This document shows positions 8,409-16,962 of a stretch of DNA of 64,000 nt, in pieces. Every line of letters starts with the position of its first letter. Positions within the stretch are counted from its first letter, which is position 1. Made by a program: the position numbers and the translations under genes. The DNA is from a candidate division WOR-3 bacterium (GTDB taxonomy: Bacteria > SDB-A), in assembly GCA_016934535.1 (NCBI GenBank), contig JAFGSQ010000016.1, positions 72,216 through 136,215 of the forward strand, given 5' to 3'. The notes under the pieces were generated by a model. That model searched no databases. It saw only the letters and a list, made by a program, of their open reading frames with translations, and was not told where the DNA came from.

Positions 8409-9037
8409 CGGTAATCTCCTATGTTGTAAAATTTCAATCCTTCTCCAAAGTTTGAAATTTCCCTTATCACGGCAGATGTGTCTTCGCCGTTTGATTCGTC
8501 GTAGCCGTTTATTACCATCATGTCCTGATTTGAAAGATTCAACAGGTAATCATCCATCGCCTTAAAAAGAGTTGAAAGATAATCTTTGCTGAGTTCTCTT
8601 TCGGAGATGAAACCTGATTTTGCAAGTTTGGCTTTGGCTAAAACAGGATCCGTTCGGATGTATACTATCAGATCCGGTTGGGGCAGGTTGTCGAGGAGAA
8701 GTGAAGACATATTGAGAAAAAGCGAATATTCATCGGAGTTCAGGGTACAGGATGCGTAAATTCTTCCTCTGTGCAAAGAAGCATCGGCGATGTAACATCC
8801 GCTGCCGAATATTTCAGGTTGAACGATTTTTTTAAGTATTTCTCTTCTTTCGAGAAGCAAAGAAACCTCGGCCGCAAAAGCGAAACTTCCCTCAGAAGAA
8901 TAAAAATTCTTCAAAAAGGAATTCTGAGAAAAATCAGACCAATATATCCTGGCATCGAGTTCCTCCGACAGTTTTCTGGCCAGACCGTATTTTCCAGAAC
9001 AGGGCAATCCTTCCATAGAAATCATTTTAAAACGCAT
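8405..9037 (-). CDS. Deoxynucleoside-kinase-like P-loop protein
   Basis: A 210-residue protein of the deoxynucleoside monokinase fold. The P-loop is EGLPCSGKYGLARKL (about residues 9-23) and the core strand LPQPDLIVYIRTDPVLAKAKLAKSG matches the dGK/dAK family, but the usual ERS substrate-binding triplet reads ADASLHR here. It lies between folB and panC, where folK is often found, and shares no folK motif. The role may be deoxynucleoside salvage or a related phosphorylation; specificity cannot be read. Overlaps folB by 11 bases; ribosome site AAAGGA. Confidence 0.75.
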   Translation of the reverse strand: MRFKMISMEGLPCSGKYGLARKLSEELDARIYWSDFSQNSFLKNFYSSEGSFAFAAEVSLLLERREILKKIVQPEIFGSGCYIADASLHRGRIYASCTLNSDEYSLFLNMSSLLLDNLPQPDLIVYIRTDPVLAKAKLAKSGFISERELSKDYLSTLFKAMDDYLLNLSNQDMMVINGYDESNGEDTSAVIREISNFGEGLKFYNIGDYR

Positions 9038-9419
9038 CGATTTCCTTTCTCAATTGGTCTCTTTTCCTGAATGCGCACACTTCCACCTGGCCGACAACGC
9101 CGCCCAGGCTCGGTGAAGGTTTTTTCACTGTCACCTTTATCTCTTCAATTATGCTGAATTTTTCAAACAGAGATTCCATTATGCTCCTGGCAATCTTTTC
9201 AAGGAGGTTAAACCTGTTGTTCATGACCTCCTCTTTAACGGCCGTGTAAACTTTTCTGTAATCGAGTGTGTCCCTGAGATTGTCTGAAATCATTGCTTTA
9301 TCAATATCAAGAATTATCTCCGCGTCTATTTCAATGTTTATTCCGTTGTTTCTTTCTACTTCAGCGTGTCCGTGATAAGCATAGAATTTCAGTTTTTTCA
9401 GCGAAATTCTATCCAGCAT
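9027..9419 (-). CDS. folB: Dihydroneopterin aldolase
   Basis: A 130-residue enzyme of folate synthesis that converts dihydroneopterin to 6-hydroxymethyl-dihydropterin and glycolaldehyde. Family blocks are ISLKKLKFYAYHGHAEVER (catalytic region), DTLDYRKVY, NLLEKIARSI and VKKPSPSLGGVVGQVEV. The ATG at 9419 has an AAGGGG ribosome site, so it is preferred to the in-frame ATG at 9434, which has none. First gene of a minus-strand operon continuing through the kinase, panC, panD and the short GlmU. It is divergent from ruvX with about 50 bases between them. Confidence 0.93.
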   Translation of the reverse strand: MLDRISLKKLKFYAYHGHAEVERNNGINIEIDAEIILDIDKAMISDNLRDTLDYRKVYTAVKEEVMNNRFNLLEKIARSIMESLFEKFSIIEEIKVTVKKPSPSLGGVVGQVEVCAFRKRDQLRKEIDAF

Positions 9420-9470
9420 CGTTGCCCCTTTCATATATTTCAGTTGTCTGATAGAATATCACAAAAGAAT

Positions 9471-9851
9471 ATGAATTCAAGAATTTTATCAATAGACCCG
9501 GGACGAAAAAAGTGCGGAGTTTCCATTTCAGACGAAACGTGCGTTATTTCCAGACCTTTGATGACTGTAGAAAGAGACAAGCTTTTCGAAATCCTCGCCA
9601 AGCTAATTGAAGAATACTGCGTCGCTGAAGTTGTTGTTGGCCAGACAATGACTCTTAACGGCCCATATAAACCTTCCGCTCGTCTCGCCGAAAAAATAAG
9701 AAAAGAATTCAGAATTAAAGTCTCTCTTTACGACGAGAACCTCTCAACAAAAAGAGCGAAAGAAATAAAATCGAAAAAACACGGCGACGATGCGCTTTCT
9801 GCCGCCGTAATACTCCAGGATTATCTCAATGAAAATAATTCGGCAAAATAG
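9471..9851 (+). CDS. ruvX: YqgF/RuvX family RNase H-fold protein
   Basis: A 126-residue putative Holliday-junction resolvase / pre-16S rRNA nuclease. Visible motifs are ILSIDPGRKKCGVSISD (first acidic residue), VVVGQTMTLNG, and VSLYDENLSTKRA with the second acidic residue, and a final DDALSAAVILQDYL with the third. The ATG at 9471 gives the standard MNSRILSIDPG start; the longer frame from 9366 runs into the divergent folB. A -10-like TAGAAT (9452-9457) lies upstream. The 3' end overlaps mltG by 23 bases, so they are probably one transcript. Confidence 0.93.
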   Translation: MNSRILSIDPGRKKCGVSISDETCVISRPLMTVERDKLFEILAKLIEEYCVAEVVVGQTMTLNGPYKPSARLAEKIRKEFRIKVSLYDENLSTKRAKEIKSKKHGDDALSAAVILQDYLNENNSAK

Positions 9852-10848
9852 GATTTTTTTCCCCTTTCCTTTTTTGGTTCAGCTGTTTTTTATATCTTGT
9901 AAAATGCTGAATTTATCTCAGAGCTTCACAGTTAACGGATCCGATTCAGTGATCTTCGAAATCAAAAGCGGTTCCTCCGTCGACGAAATAATGGACGATC
10001 TGGAAAAAAAAGGCGTTCTTCTCAGAAACGACAGGCAGTATTTCCTCAGATCCATAATCAGAAACGGCAAAGACAGATCAATTGCAAGCGGCAATTACCT
10101 TCTGCCCGTTCCTTCCAATCCCGAATCCCTGGCTTTGATTCTCGAAAGAGGTCCCGTTAAAAAATATGTCACAATACCTGAAGGTTTGACGATTGAACAG
10201 ACGGCTTCCATTTTAAGCACAAAAGCAAATTGCGACAGCGCGGAATTTATCAAACTTTGCACTCAAACGGAAATGATATCCGCAGTATTTTCCGGAGACC
10301 GCTTCCGATCCGATCTACCCTCCTCTCTCGAAGGATTTCTTTTCCCGTCGACGTATGACTTCGGTTTCGGGGCATCTCCCGCCGAGGCCATACAAGAAAT
10401 GGTTTTCCTTTATTTTACCGTCATCGATTCCGTTGAAAGACCTCAAATTATGATTTTGAACGATTACGAAGTCCTCATTCTCGCTTCCATGATTGAGAAA
10501 GAAGCCAAAGTTGATGAAGAAAGAGAAGTAATTTCTTCCGTTTACATCAATCGCCTTACAGCCGGAATGCCTCTTCAGTGTGACGCGACAATCCTTTACG
10601 CCTTGGGCGGACACAGAGAAAAAATATATTTCAGAGACCTTGAAATCAACTCTCCTTACAACACATATCTTTACAAGGGGCTTCCGCCGACACCGATATG
10701 CAATCCCGGAAAAAAATCCATTGAAGCGGCTTACTGTCCATCAGAAACAGATTATTTTTACTATGTGGCAAAAAAAGACGGAACACACATTTTTTCAAAA
10801 ACTTACACCGAACATATAAGAGCTGTCAACAGCGTCAGAAACAATTGA
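9829..10848 (+). CDS. mltG: Endolytic peptidoglycan transglycosylase MltG (YceG)
   Basis: A 339-residue membrane-anchored lytic transglycosylase that cuts nascent glycan strands. A hydrophobic N-terminus (about residues 9-25, with FISC that might even serve as a lipobox) is followed by a LysM-like region (VTIPEGLTIEQTASIL) and the YceG catalytic domain: LEGFLFPSTYDF, LASMIEKEAKV with catalytic Glu223, LQCDATILYAL and SPYNTYLYKGLPPTPICNPG. Length is typical. It follows ruvX with overlap, an arrangement seen in many bacteria. Confidence 0.95.
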   Translation: MKIIRQNRIFFPFPFLVQLFFISCKMLNLSQSFTVNGSDSVIFEIKSGSSVDEIMDDLEKKGVLLRNDRQYFLRSIIRNGKDRSIASGNYLLPVPSNPESLALILERGPVKKYVTIPEGLTIEQTASILSTKANCDSAEFIKLCTQTEMISAVFSGDRFRSDLPSSLEGFLFPSTYDFGFGASPAEAIQEMVFLYFTVIDSVERPQIMILNDYEVLILASMIEKEAKVDEEREVISSVYINRLTAGMPLQCDATILYALGGHREKIYFRDLEINSPYNTYLYKGLPPTPICNPGKKSIEAAYCPSETDYFYYVAKKDGTHIFSKTYTEHIRAVNSVRNN

Positions 10849-10861
10849 ACGAGAGGCGGTC

Positions 10862-12424
10862 ATGTTTATTCTCGGATCTGAACAAATAAAAGAGGCAGAC
10901 AGAAAGGCGATCGAAGAGACGGGAATTCACCCTCTCGCGATGATGGAAAATGCCGGAAGAGCCGTGGCTGTCGCGGCAATAAATAATTGGAATTTACATG
11001 ACTGCGATGAAGTCTTAATTCTAGCAGGAAAAGGGAACAACGGCGGTGACGCCTTGGTTTGCGCAAGGTTTTTAACCAATTTTGGGATCAAAACAAATGT
11101 TTTTTGTGTTTTCGATCCTTCTCTATTCTCAAAAGATGCGGAAATTCAGTACGGGATACTCAAAAGAATCGGAATAACCTTGAATGAACTCTCTGTGTCA
11201 AATTTTAAAGAAAAATTTGAAGACAGTCTTTTTAACTCGCACCTTGTGATAGACGGAATTTTCGGGACGGGATTCAAAGGTCCGGTCACGGGTTTGCCTT
11301 CGGTTATCATTGATTCGGTCAACAAAGCTAAAAAGCCGGTACTTTCAATCGACATACCAAGCGGAGTCAATTCTGACGACGGTTCTGTGAAAGGGACAGC
11401 CGTGAGAGCCAGTATCACAGTTACTTTCGCCTGCCCGAAAAAAGGACACTTCTCTATATCAGGAAAAGAACATTCCGGAAGAATAATAGTCGCCGATATA
11501 GGATTACCAGGATCAATCGTCGAACAGCTTCACGATTCAGAACTCCTGACAACTGACTACGTCAGAAAAGTCATACCGGCCAGAAATGACACATGGCACA
11601 AGGGACAGTTCGGTAAAATACTCGTTGTCGGCGGGTCTGCATGCATGCCGGGAGCCCCTTTCCTCGCGGGCAAAGCGGCCTTCAAGACCGGAGCAGGTTT
11701 CGTCACTCTCGCCGTGCCGTCTGATATAATCGGCAATCCGTTCGGTTTTGAAGAGGCGACTTACTTCTGCGCGAACGACGGACCGTATCTGACCATGAAA
11801 GGTGCGAAAAGAATAATCGAACTGTCGGAGAATTACGACGCGGCCGTAATTGGTCCCGGCCTCGGCAGGGAAAAAGAAACCGCTTCAGCCGCCGCGGAAA
11901 TACTGCTCGAATCAAAAATTCCGGCTGTCGTCGACGCTGACGCCCTGCATGCTGTTGTCCCTTTTCTGAAGAATGTCTCCGGGAGAAAACACACTGTGCT
12001 GACACCGCATTTAGGTGAATTCAGCGCTTTGACAGGACTCCCTACTGAAGAAATTAATAAGGATCCGGCCGGCCAAGTTCTGCGTTTTGCAGAAAAATAC
12101 TCACTTACAATTCATTTGAAAGGTCCTCTCGGGAGAGTGACTTGCGGCAGTACATTGATGACCGCTGTGAATCCGGTGATGGAAAGCGCTCTCGCCACAG
12201 CTGGAAGCGGCGACGTTCTTTCGGGCATAATCGCCGCTCTCCTTGGAAAAACTTTTGACGCTTTCAAAAGCACCGGAGCAGGAGTTTTTATACACGCAGT
12301 ATCCGGGATTATTGCGAGAGAAAAGTTTTATGCCGTTACTGCTTCCGACATTTACCGAAGTATTCCGGACGCGATAAAAGCCGTCATAGAAAACAGAGAC
12401 TTCGGATTTATAGATACAATTTAA
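10862..12424 (+). CDS. nnr: Bifunctional NAD(P)H-hydrate epimerase / ADP-dependent dehydratase
   Basis: A 520-residue metabolite-repair enzyme with two domains. The N-terminal YjeF_N epimerase (about 1-220) shows MMENAGRAVA, LAGKGNNGGDALVCARFL and IDGIFGTGFKGPV; the C-terminal ribokinase-like dehydratase (about 235-510) shows GQFGKILVVGGSACMPGAP, VIGPGLGREKET and the ATP-site ATAGSGDVLSGIIAALLG. Together they restore damaged NAD(P)H hydrates. GAGAGGCGGTC precedes the ATG. Its TAA shares an A with the next ATG (TAATG at 12422-12426). Confidence 0.95.
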   Translation: MFILGSEQIKEADRKAIEETGIHPLAMMENAGRAVAVAAINNWNLHDCDEVLILAGKGNNGGDALVCARFLTNFGIKTNVFCVFDPSLFSKDAEIQYGILKRIGITLNELSVSNFKEKFEDSLFNSHLVIDGIFGTGFKGPVTGLPSVIIDSVNKAKKPVLSIDIPSGVNSDDGSVKGTAVRASITVTFACPKKGHFSISGKEHSGRIIVADIGLPGSIVEQLHDSELLTTDYVRKVIPARNDTWHKGQFGKILVVGGSACMPGAPFLAGKAAFKTGAGFVTLAVPSDIIGNPFGFEEATYFCANDGPYLTMKGAKRIIELSENYDAAVIGPGLGREKETASAAAEILLESKIPAVVDADALHAVVPFLKNVSGRKHTVLTPHLGEFSALTGLPTEEINKDPAGQVLRFAEKYSLTIHLKGPLGRVTCGSTLMTAVNPVMESALATAGSGDVLSGIIAALLGKTFDAFKSTGAGVFIHAVSGIIAREKFYAVTASDIYRSIPDAIKAVIENRDFGFIDTI

Positions 12425-14412
12425 TGAATTTTAGCAAAAACAGAAAATATTATTTCGTTTCAGCGTTTTTAGCCCTGGCGATACTGATCTTTTTTTCTTT
12501 TTTTTCAAAATCACTGCTTATAAAATCTGTCGACAAAATCCTTCGATCACGCGGAGTCGAAGCCTCACGGATCGCATTCCGGTTCCCTCTATTTTTTACT
12601 CTCAAAGACGTGAAATTTACAGAGGCAAACAGATTTGAAGGCGGATACGCGGAAGAAATTTCTTTCGCGCTTTCCCTACCGGATCCGGGAAAGATAAAGT
12701 TTTTATCTGTCGAAGATTTCCGAATTCCGTTTGCCAGCCGGATGAAAACAGGTGAAAGCGGAGATATTTCAGTTTCCGGCAGAAATATTCCTGACGAAAT
12801 AAGACTGAAAAACGGGATCATAGAATTTTCAGGGCGTGAAATTATTGTGGATTCTTTTTCAGTGAAAACGCAAGAAGATTCTCTCACGGGATATTTCAGT
12901 TCTTCTGGATCATTTTGCACTATTAACCTGCGTGATTCATCCGGAGTCTATCTTTTGTCAGCGCGGTCCAAAGACACTATAAAAATCTCTGAATACATGA
13001 ACTTAAGCGGCTTCTCACTGAAAGCTGAAATTACAAGCGGTTCAATAAAAGGAAGCGTAAGAGGGAACTTTTCGACTTCGTTTTTCGGCGGGATCGAAAC
13101 AACCTTAGAAGATAAAATCGAGATTGATTTTTCAGCTTCCCCCGCTGTCTTCTCACTTCCCAACAGAGGTGTTCGTGTCTCGACCAGTGAAGACTGTCTG
13201 ATGATATCAGCCGACAGTTTCTTTTCACCGATCAAACCTCACGAAAAATTCGAGATAATATCATACAGCGTTTCCGGAAATTTGAGATTTTGCATAAAAG
13301 AAGGATTGTTCCTCGTAGATGCCGACTCTCTGAAAGTTTCAAACCTTCGGGTTCATTCACGTTTCATCTGCCGGGACACAGTGACTTTCAGCAGTTTGAA
13401 CATACCATTGGCGCGGCTGTCGATTTCCTTTGATGACAGTTTAGTCGAAATTGACACTTTTGTCTTCGCTTTAGACAATTCTGATGTTTCGATCAACGGT
13501 TTTGTTGATTATTCCGACTCAGTGAGACTCCGGATTTCTTTCTGCGGAGAAAAAATCTCAGTCGAGGACATCATCAACTTTGTACCTGATGAACTTCTTC
13601 CGAATCTTTCCGGAATAAGCGGAAGAGGAGATTTCGATGTCTCGGGATATTTTTATTACGTTTCCTGCTTTCCAGAAAGCACAGATTTCGGCATCGGTTC
13701 TGTTTTCCGTGGAGTGTCAATAGATCACTTCGGACCGAAAATAGACATGGACACTTTTTCAAGACCTTTCGTCGCCACCGTCAGGATCGGTTCTTCGAAA
13801 GGTGAAAAGATAGCTCTCGGTATTCACAACCCGAATTTTGTGCCCATTGAAAATTTGCCCCAGTCTCTCATCGGCGCCGTACTGGTTTGCGAAGACGGAT
13901 CGTTTTTCAGCCACAGGGGATTCAGTCTTTTCCATATAAGAAGAGCCATGAGAGAAAACCTCAGCGCCGGCAGATACATAAGCGGCGGAAGCACTATAAC
14001 GATGCAGTTGGCCAGAAATCTATTCCTGTCGGACGAAAGAAGCCTTTCAAGAAAACTCGAAGAAGCGGTGCTCACCTGGCAGTTGGAAAAACACCTCTCA
14101 AAGAAAAGAATACTTGAAATTTATCTGAATATTATCGAATTCGGTCCCGGAATCAGAGGAGTACAGGAGGCGTCAAAAGAATATTTCGGAACTGACGCCT
14201 CAAATCTTGATCCTCTTCAATCAGCGTATTTCGCCAGTATTATACCAAACCCCAGAAGATATTATCAGATTCAATTCGAAAGAGGCTCCATCTCGCCGTA
14301 CTGGCACCAGAAACTTGTCAGAATTATGGAACTGGAACTGGCAAGAAATTACATCGATTCAACCGCTTTCGACAGTTTCTCCGCAATTGATTTGGAATTC
14401 ATTGATCGATAA
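12424..14412 (+). CDS. GT51 peptidoglycan glycosyltransferase with long AsmA-like N-terminal region
   Basis: A 662-residue protein. Residues about 13-33 are a membrane anchor; 40-455 are a beta-rich region with repeated short Ser/Asp-rich strands, like AsmA/TamB-type proteins; about 465-650 are a GT51 transglycosylase domain with VCEDGSFFSHRGFS (catalytic Glu490), SGGSTITMQLARNLFL, LEEAVLTWQLEKHLSKKRIL and EFGPGIRGVQEAS. There is no transpeptidase domain. It should polymerise lipid II into glycan strands. A monofunctional MtgA is only about 240 residues, so the large N-terminal addition is unusual. It lies between nnr and dacB in a wall-synthesis neighbourhood. Confidence 0.88.
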   Translation: MNFSKNRKYYFVSAFLALAILIFFSFFSKSLLIKSVDKILRSRGVEASRIAFRFPLFFTLKDVKFTEANRFEGGYAEEISFALSLPDPGKIKFLSVEDFRIPFASRMKTGESGDISVSGRNIPDEIRLKNGIIEFSGREIIVDSFSVKTQEDSLTGYFSSSGSFCTINLRDSSGVYLLSARSKDTIKISEYMNLSGFSLKAEITSGSIKGSVRGNFSTSFFGGIETTLEDKIEIDFSASPAVFSLPNRGVRVSTSEDCLMISADSFFSPIKPHEKFEIISYSVSGNLRFCIKEGLFLVDADSLKVSNLRVHSRFICRDTVTFSSLNIPLARLSISFDDSLVEIDTFVFALDNSDVSINGFVDYSDSVRLRISFCGEKISVEDIINFVPDELLPNLSGISGRGDFDVSGYFYYVSCFPESTDFGIGSVFRGVSIDHFGPKIDMDTFSRPFVATVRIGSSKGEKIALGIHNPNFVPIENLPQSLIGAVLVCEDGSFFSHRGFSLFHIRRAMRENLSAGRYISGGSTITMQLARNLFLSDERSLSRKLEEAVLTWQLEKHLSKKRILEIYLNIIEFGPGIRGVQEASKEYFGTDASNLDPLQSAYFASIIPNPRRYYQIQFERGSISPYWHQKLVRIMELELARNYIDSTAFDSFSAIDLEFIDR

Positions 14413-14415
14413 ATT

Positions 14416-14488
14416 TGCTGGGGGACAGAATCGAACTGTCCACACCGGGATTTTCAGTCCCGTGCTCTACCTACTGAGCTACCCCAGC
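14416..14488 (-). tRNA. tRNA-Phe (GAA)
   Basis: The minus strand folds as a full cloverleaf: acceptor GCTGGGG/CCCCAGC, D-arm GCTC/GAGC, anticodon stem CGGGA/TCCCG with loop CTGAAAA (anticodon GAA), and T-arm GACAG/CTGTC around TTCGATT. Discriminator base is A. The 3' CCA is not encoded. It begins 3 bases past the stop of the plus-strand GT51 gene, on the opposite strand. Confidence 0.96.
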
Positions 14489-14500
14489 AAAAGAAAAACG

Positions 14501-14529
14501 ATTCTATAACATAGCCGAATGATTGTCAA
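14501..14529 (-). promoter_or_regulatory. Promoter for tRNA-Phe
   Basis: On the minus strand TTGACA (14524-14529) is separated by 17 bases from TAGAAT (14501-14506); transcription would begin near 14494, a few bases before the tRNA 5' end at 14488. Confidence 0.65.
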
Positions 14530-14548
14530 TAATAATGAAACAAAAAAA

Positions 14549-14577
14549 TGGACACCAAGCCTTAAAAACTTTATCAT
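14549..14577 (+). promoter_or_regulatory. Promoter for the lipoprotein at 14584
   Basis: TGGACA (14549-14554), 17-base spacer, TATCAT (14572-14577). The ATG at 14584 follows the -10 by 6 bases without a ribosome site, suggesting a leaderless transcript. Confidence 0.45.
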
Positions 14578-14583
14578 CCCTGT

Positions 14584-15534
14584 ATGATTAGAATTTCGAG
14601 CGTTTTCGTTATCCCGGCTTCTTTGATTTTCCTTTGTTTGTCCTGCACACAGCCCGCAGATCCGTCATATAAGGGTCCCGTAATTGAAAGTGTCAGCGGC
14701 CGCCATGTTTTCATTCTGTCGGAACCTTGTTCCCTCAAGATATATGTTTCCGACGAGAAACACTCTTCCATAGAGATCAGATCTATTACAGGAGAAGACA
14801 CCTCTCAATGGATGAATTCTTTTCCTTCCAATCAGGATTTCTACATGGAATTGAATCAACCGGACACGGGCTTCAACTCCGTAACACTGCAGGCGAGAAA
14901 TCCTGATGAAATGACTTCTTCCTGGTCCGACCCGTTTATTTTTTTCGCGGCGGCGGACTCGCTTTATTTTTATGATGATTTCAACACACAGGACACATTT
15001 CTCGACACGTCCGTATGGACATTCGGCACGAGCGGCAACGCCGTAATAAAGATCGGCGACTGTGATCAAAGAAGGGCGGTTTTATTTTACGACCCTCTGA
15101 TAGGTTCGAGCTGGATTACAGCCTACGCCTACATTCCGTTGGCGGATTCCGGTTCGATTTCATTTTCAGTTTTCATTCCTTCGTCTGCTTCTGCGGACGA
15201 AAGCAATTTACTGTCTTTCCGGACATTTCCCTATAACTGGGACTGGCCCTCCCGGGGAATGCATTTCGGGATAGTTTCAGATTCACTCTGCTACAAATAC
15301 GGAACCACGTGGAACAAACTTGCTTCCATCCCCAGAGGGCAATGGAACGATATATCTGTTGTATACAGCTCCATGTCGAAAAAGTATTCTTTTTTAATTA
15401 ATCAAACCCAACTGAATGTGCCCATTGATTTTGACGGTTCCGGCACGGACAACATTCTCTTCCAGATACTTTGCCCGGATAACGCCTTCAGGGACAGTAT
15501 TTGGCTTGACGACCTCTCTTTCAGGCTTCTTTGA
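14584..15534 (+). CDS. Lipoprotein with jelly-roll (LamG-like) C-terminal domain, hypothetical
   Basis: A 316-residue lipoprotein (lipobox LCLSC, Cys21). Residues about 30-120 look like an Ig/fibronectin-type beta domain (PVIESVSGRHVFILSEPCSL, then NSVTLQARNPDEM). From about 128, YFYDDFNTQDTFLDTSVWTF starts a concanavalin-like jelly roll ending in FRDSIWLDDLSFRLL, a pattern of LamG or carbohydrate-binding modules. No catalytic residues are evident; binding of a polysaccharide or surface ligand is inference. It stands alone between tRNA-Phe and dacB, and its start seems leaderless. Confidence 0.75.
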   Translation: MIRISSVFVIPASLIFLCLSCTQPADPSYKGPVIESVSGRHVFILSEPCSLKIYVSDEKHSSIEIRSITGEDTSQWMNSFPSNQDFYMELNQPDTGFNSVTLQARNPDEMTSSWSDPFIFFAAADSLYFYDDFNTQDTFLDTSVWTFGTSGNAVIKIGDCDQRRAVLFYDPLIGSSWITAYAYIPLADSGSISFSVFIPSSASADESNLLSFRTFPYNWDWPSRGMHFGIVSDSLCYKYGTTWNKLASIPRGQWNDISVVYSSMSKKYSFLINQTQLNVPIDFDGSGTDNILFQILCPDNAFRDSIWLDDLSFRLL

Positions 15535-15572
15535 ATACCGATTCTTAATCTACTTCATGCGCTGTTTGTGTA

Positions 15573-15601
15573 TTGATTTACTCTCATCCATGGGATAAAA
15601 T
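15573..15601 (+). promoter_or_regulatory. Promoter for dacB
   Basis: TTGATT (15573-15578), 17-base spacer, TAAAAT (15596-15601), and then the ATG at 15609 after 7 bases with no ribosome site. The -35 coincides with an in-frame TTG that could be mistaken for a start codon. Confidence 0.55.
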
Positions 15602-15608
15602 GCTCATT

Positions 15609-16961
15609 ATGCTTAACCATCTTCTTGTGTTCTTTTTTCTCACTTCTGCCGTTAATTCGTCGAAAATTGACGGCTTTATAAGATCTTTGGGACCAGTACA
15701 TTCAGGTATTCATTGCGTCAACACTAAAACGGGTGAATCAGTTTATTCTTACAACCAGGATTTCCTGTTCGTGCCGGCTTCGGTTCAGAAACTTCTGACG
15801 GTAGCGGGATCGTTTTTCATACTCGGCACCGATTACAGATTTTCGACCTATCTCCTCTGCGATTCTATCAGATCCGACACCGTTTACAATCTCGTTTTAA
15901 GAGGATCGGGAGATCCTTCGTTAGATTTAAAATCCATAGAACTCCTCGTCAAACACCTGAAATCCATTGACATTAATAATATTCAAGGAGATATTTGCAC
16001 GTATTCACGCGATCTCGACACACTTCCTCTCGGCGTCGGCTGGATGTGGGACGAAGGTTATTACGCTTACAGTGCGAGAATTTCGGCTTTGAGCTGCTGT
16101 GGGAATTACGTTACTGTCAAAGCTGCCGTGACTGATGGAAGGATAACTTATGACATAATGCCGAAATCTGACTTCGTCGAATTGGTAAATCTTCTCGCTC
16201 CGGGAACCGAAAACAAATACACCGTCGAAAGATACTTCGACGGAGAAATTAACATCATTGTACTCTCCGGTACTCTCAAAACCCCTATCGAGAGAACAGT
16301 GAATTTGGAAAGGCCGGACCTTTTCACGGGACACCTATTTATGAGAGCCGCAATCGAAAGCGGGATATCCTTCCAAGGAATGGTACGATCCATACAGACC
16401 CTGCCTGCAGTTTATGAAACGGCTGCTGTTTTTGTATCCCCGCCTCTTTTCGCCCTGTCAGACAGCATATTGAATTACAGTCTCAATCTCTCGTCAGAAC
16501 TATTGTTGAGAAAGATTGCCTCTCTGAACTCTTTGGGAGCGTCTTCTCTCGAAGGCATATCCCTCATTTTCCAGAAATTCAGTTATTTAGGCCTCTCAAC
16601 GTCAGGTATTGTGTCAAAAGACGGTTGTGGTCTGTCGAGATACAATCTTCTTTCACCAAGATTCCTGACTTCTCTTCTCTCTCTGATGTTAAAACAACCC
16701 GGTACGTCTAATCTTTTTTTCAATTGCCTTCCGATAATGGGCAGGGAGGGCACCGTGAACAACAGACTTCGCAGAATTTCTGAAGACAGAGCGAGAGCAA
16801 AAACTGGAACTTTGTCAGGCATATCAACTATAGCCGGCTACATTGTAACGAAAAGGCAGGACACTCTTTCTTTCGCTATTATGATGAATAATTTTTCTAT
16901 ATCCCAAAACCAGATAAAAAATGTTCAGGACAGTATTATCCTCGAACTGATGAACTACTGA
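15609..16961 (+). CDS. dacB: D-alanyl-D-alanine carboxypeptidase/endopeptidase, PBP4 type (S13)
   Basis: A 450-residue periplasmic penicillin-binding protein. Residues 1-17 form a signal peptide (MLNHLLVFFFLTSAVNSS). Motif 1 SxxK is in VPASVQKLLT; motif 2 is in SKDGCGLSRYNLLSP (SxN position reads SRYN, as in other S13 enzymes, with Cys replacing the more common Ser in DGSG); motif 3 is RAKTGTLSGISTIAGYI. It trims cross-links and D-Ala from peptidoglycan. In-frame starts at 15573 (TTG) and 15600 (ATG) exist, but they fall within the apparent promoter, so 15609 is chosen. Confidence 0.9.
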   Translation: MLNHLLVFFFLTSAVNSSKIDGFIRSLGPVHSGIHCVNTKTGESVYSYNQDFLFVPASVQKLLTVAGSFFILGTDYRFSTYLLCDSIRSDTVYNLVLRGSGDPSLDLKSIELLVKHLKSIDINNIQGDICTYSRDLDTLPLGVGWMWDEGYYAYSARISALSCCGNYVTVKAAVTDGRITYDIMPKSDFVELVNLLAPGTENKYTVERYFDGEINIIVLSGTLKTPIERTVNLERPDLFTGHLFMRAAIESGISFQGMVRSIQTLPAVYETAAVFVSPPLFALSDSILNYSLNLSSELLLRKIASLNSLGASSLEGISLIFQKFSYLGLSTSGIVSKDGCGLSRYNLLSPRFLTSLLSLMLKQPGTSNLFFNCLPIMGREGTVNNRLRRISEDRARAKTGTLSGISTIAGYIVTKRQDTLSFAIMMNNFSISQNQIKNVQDSIILELMNY

Positions 16962-16962
16962 A

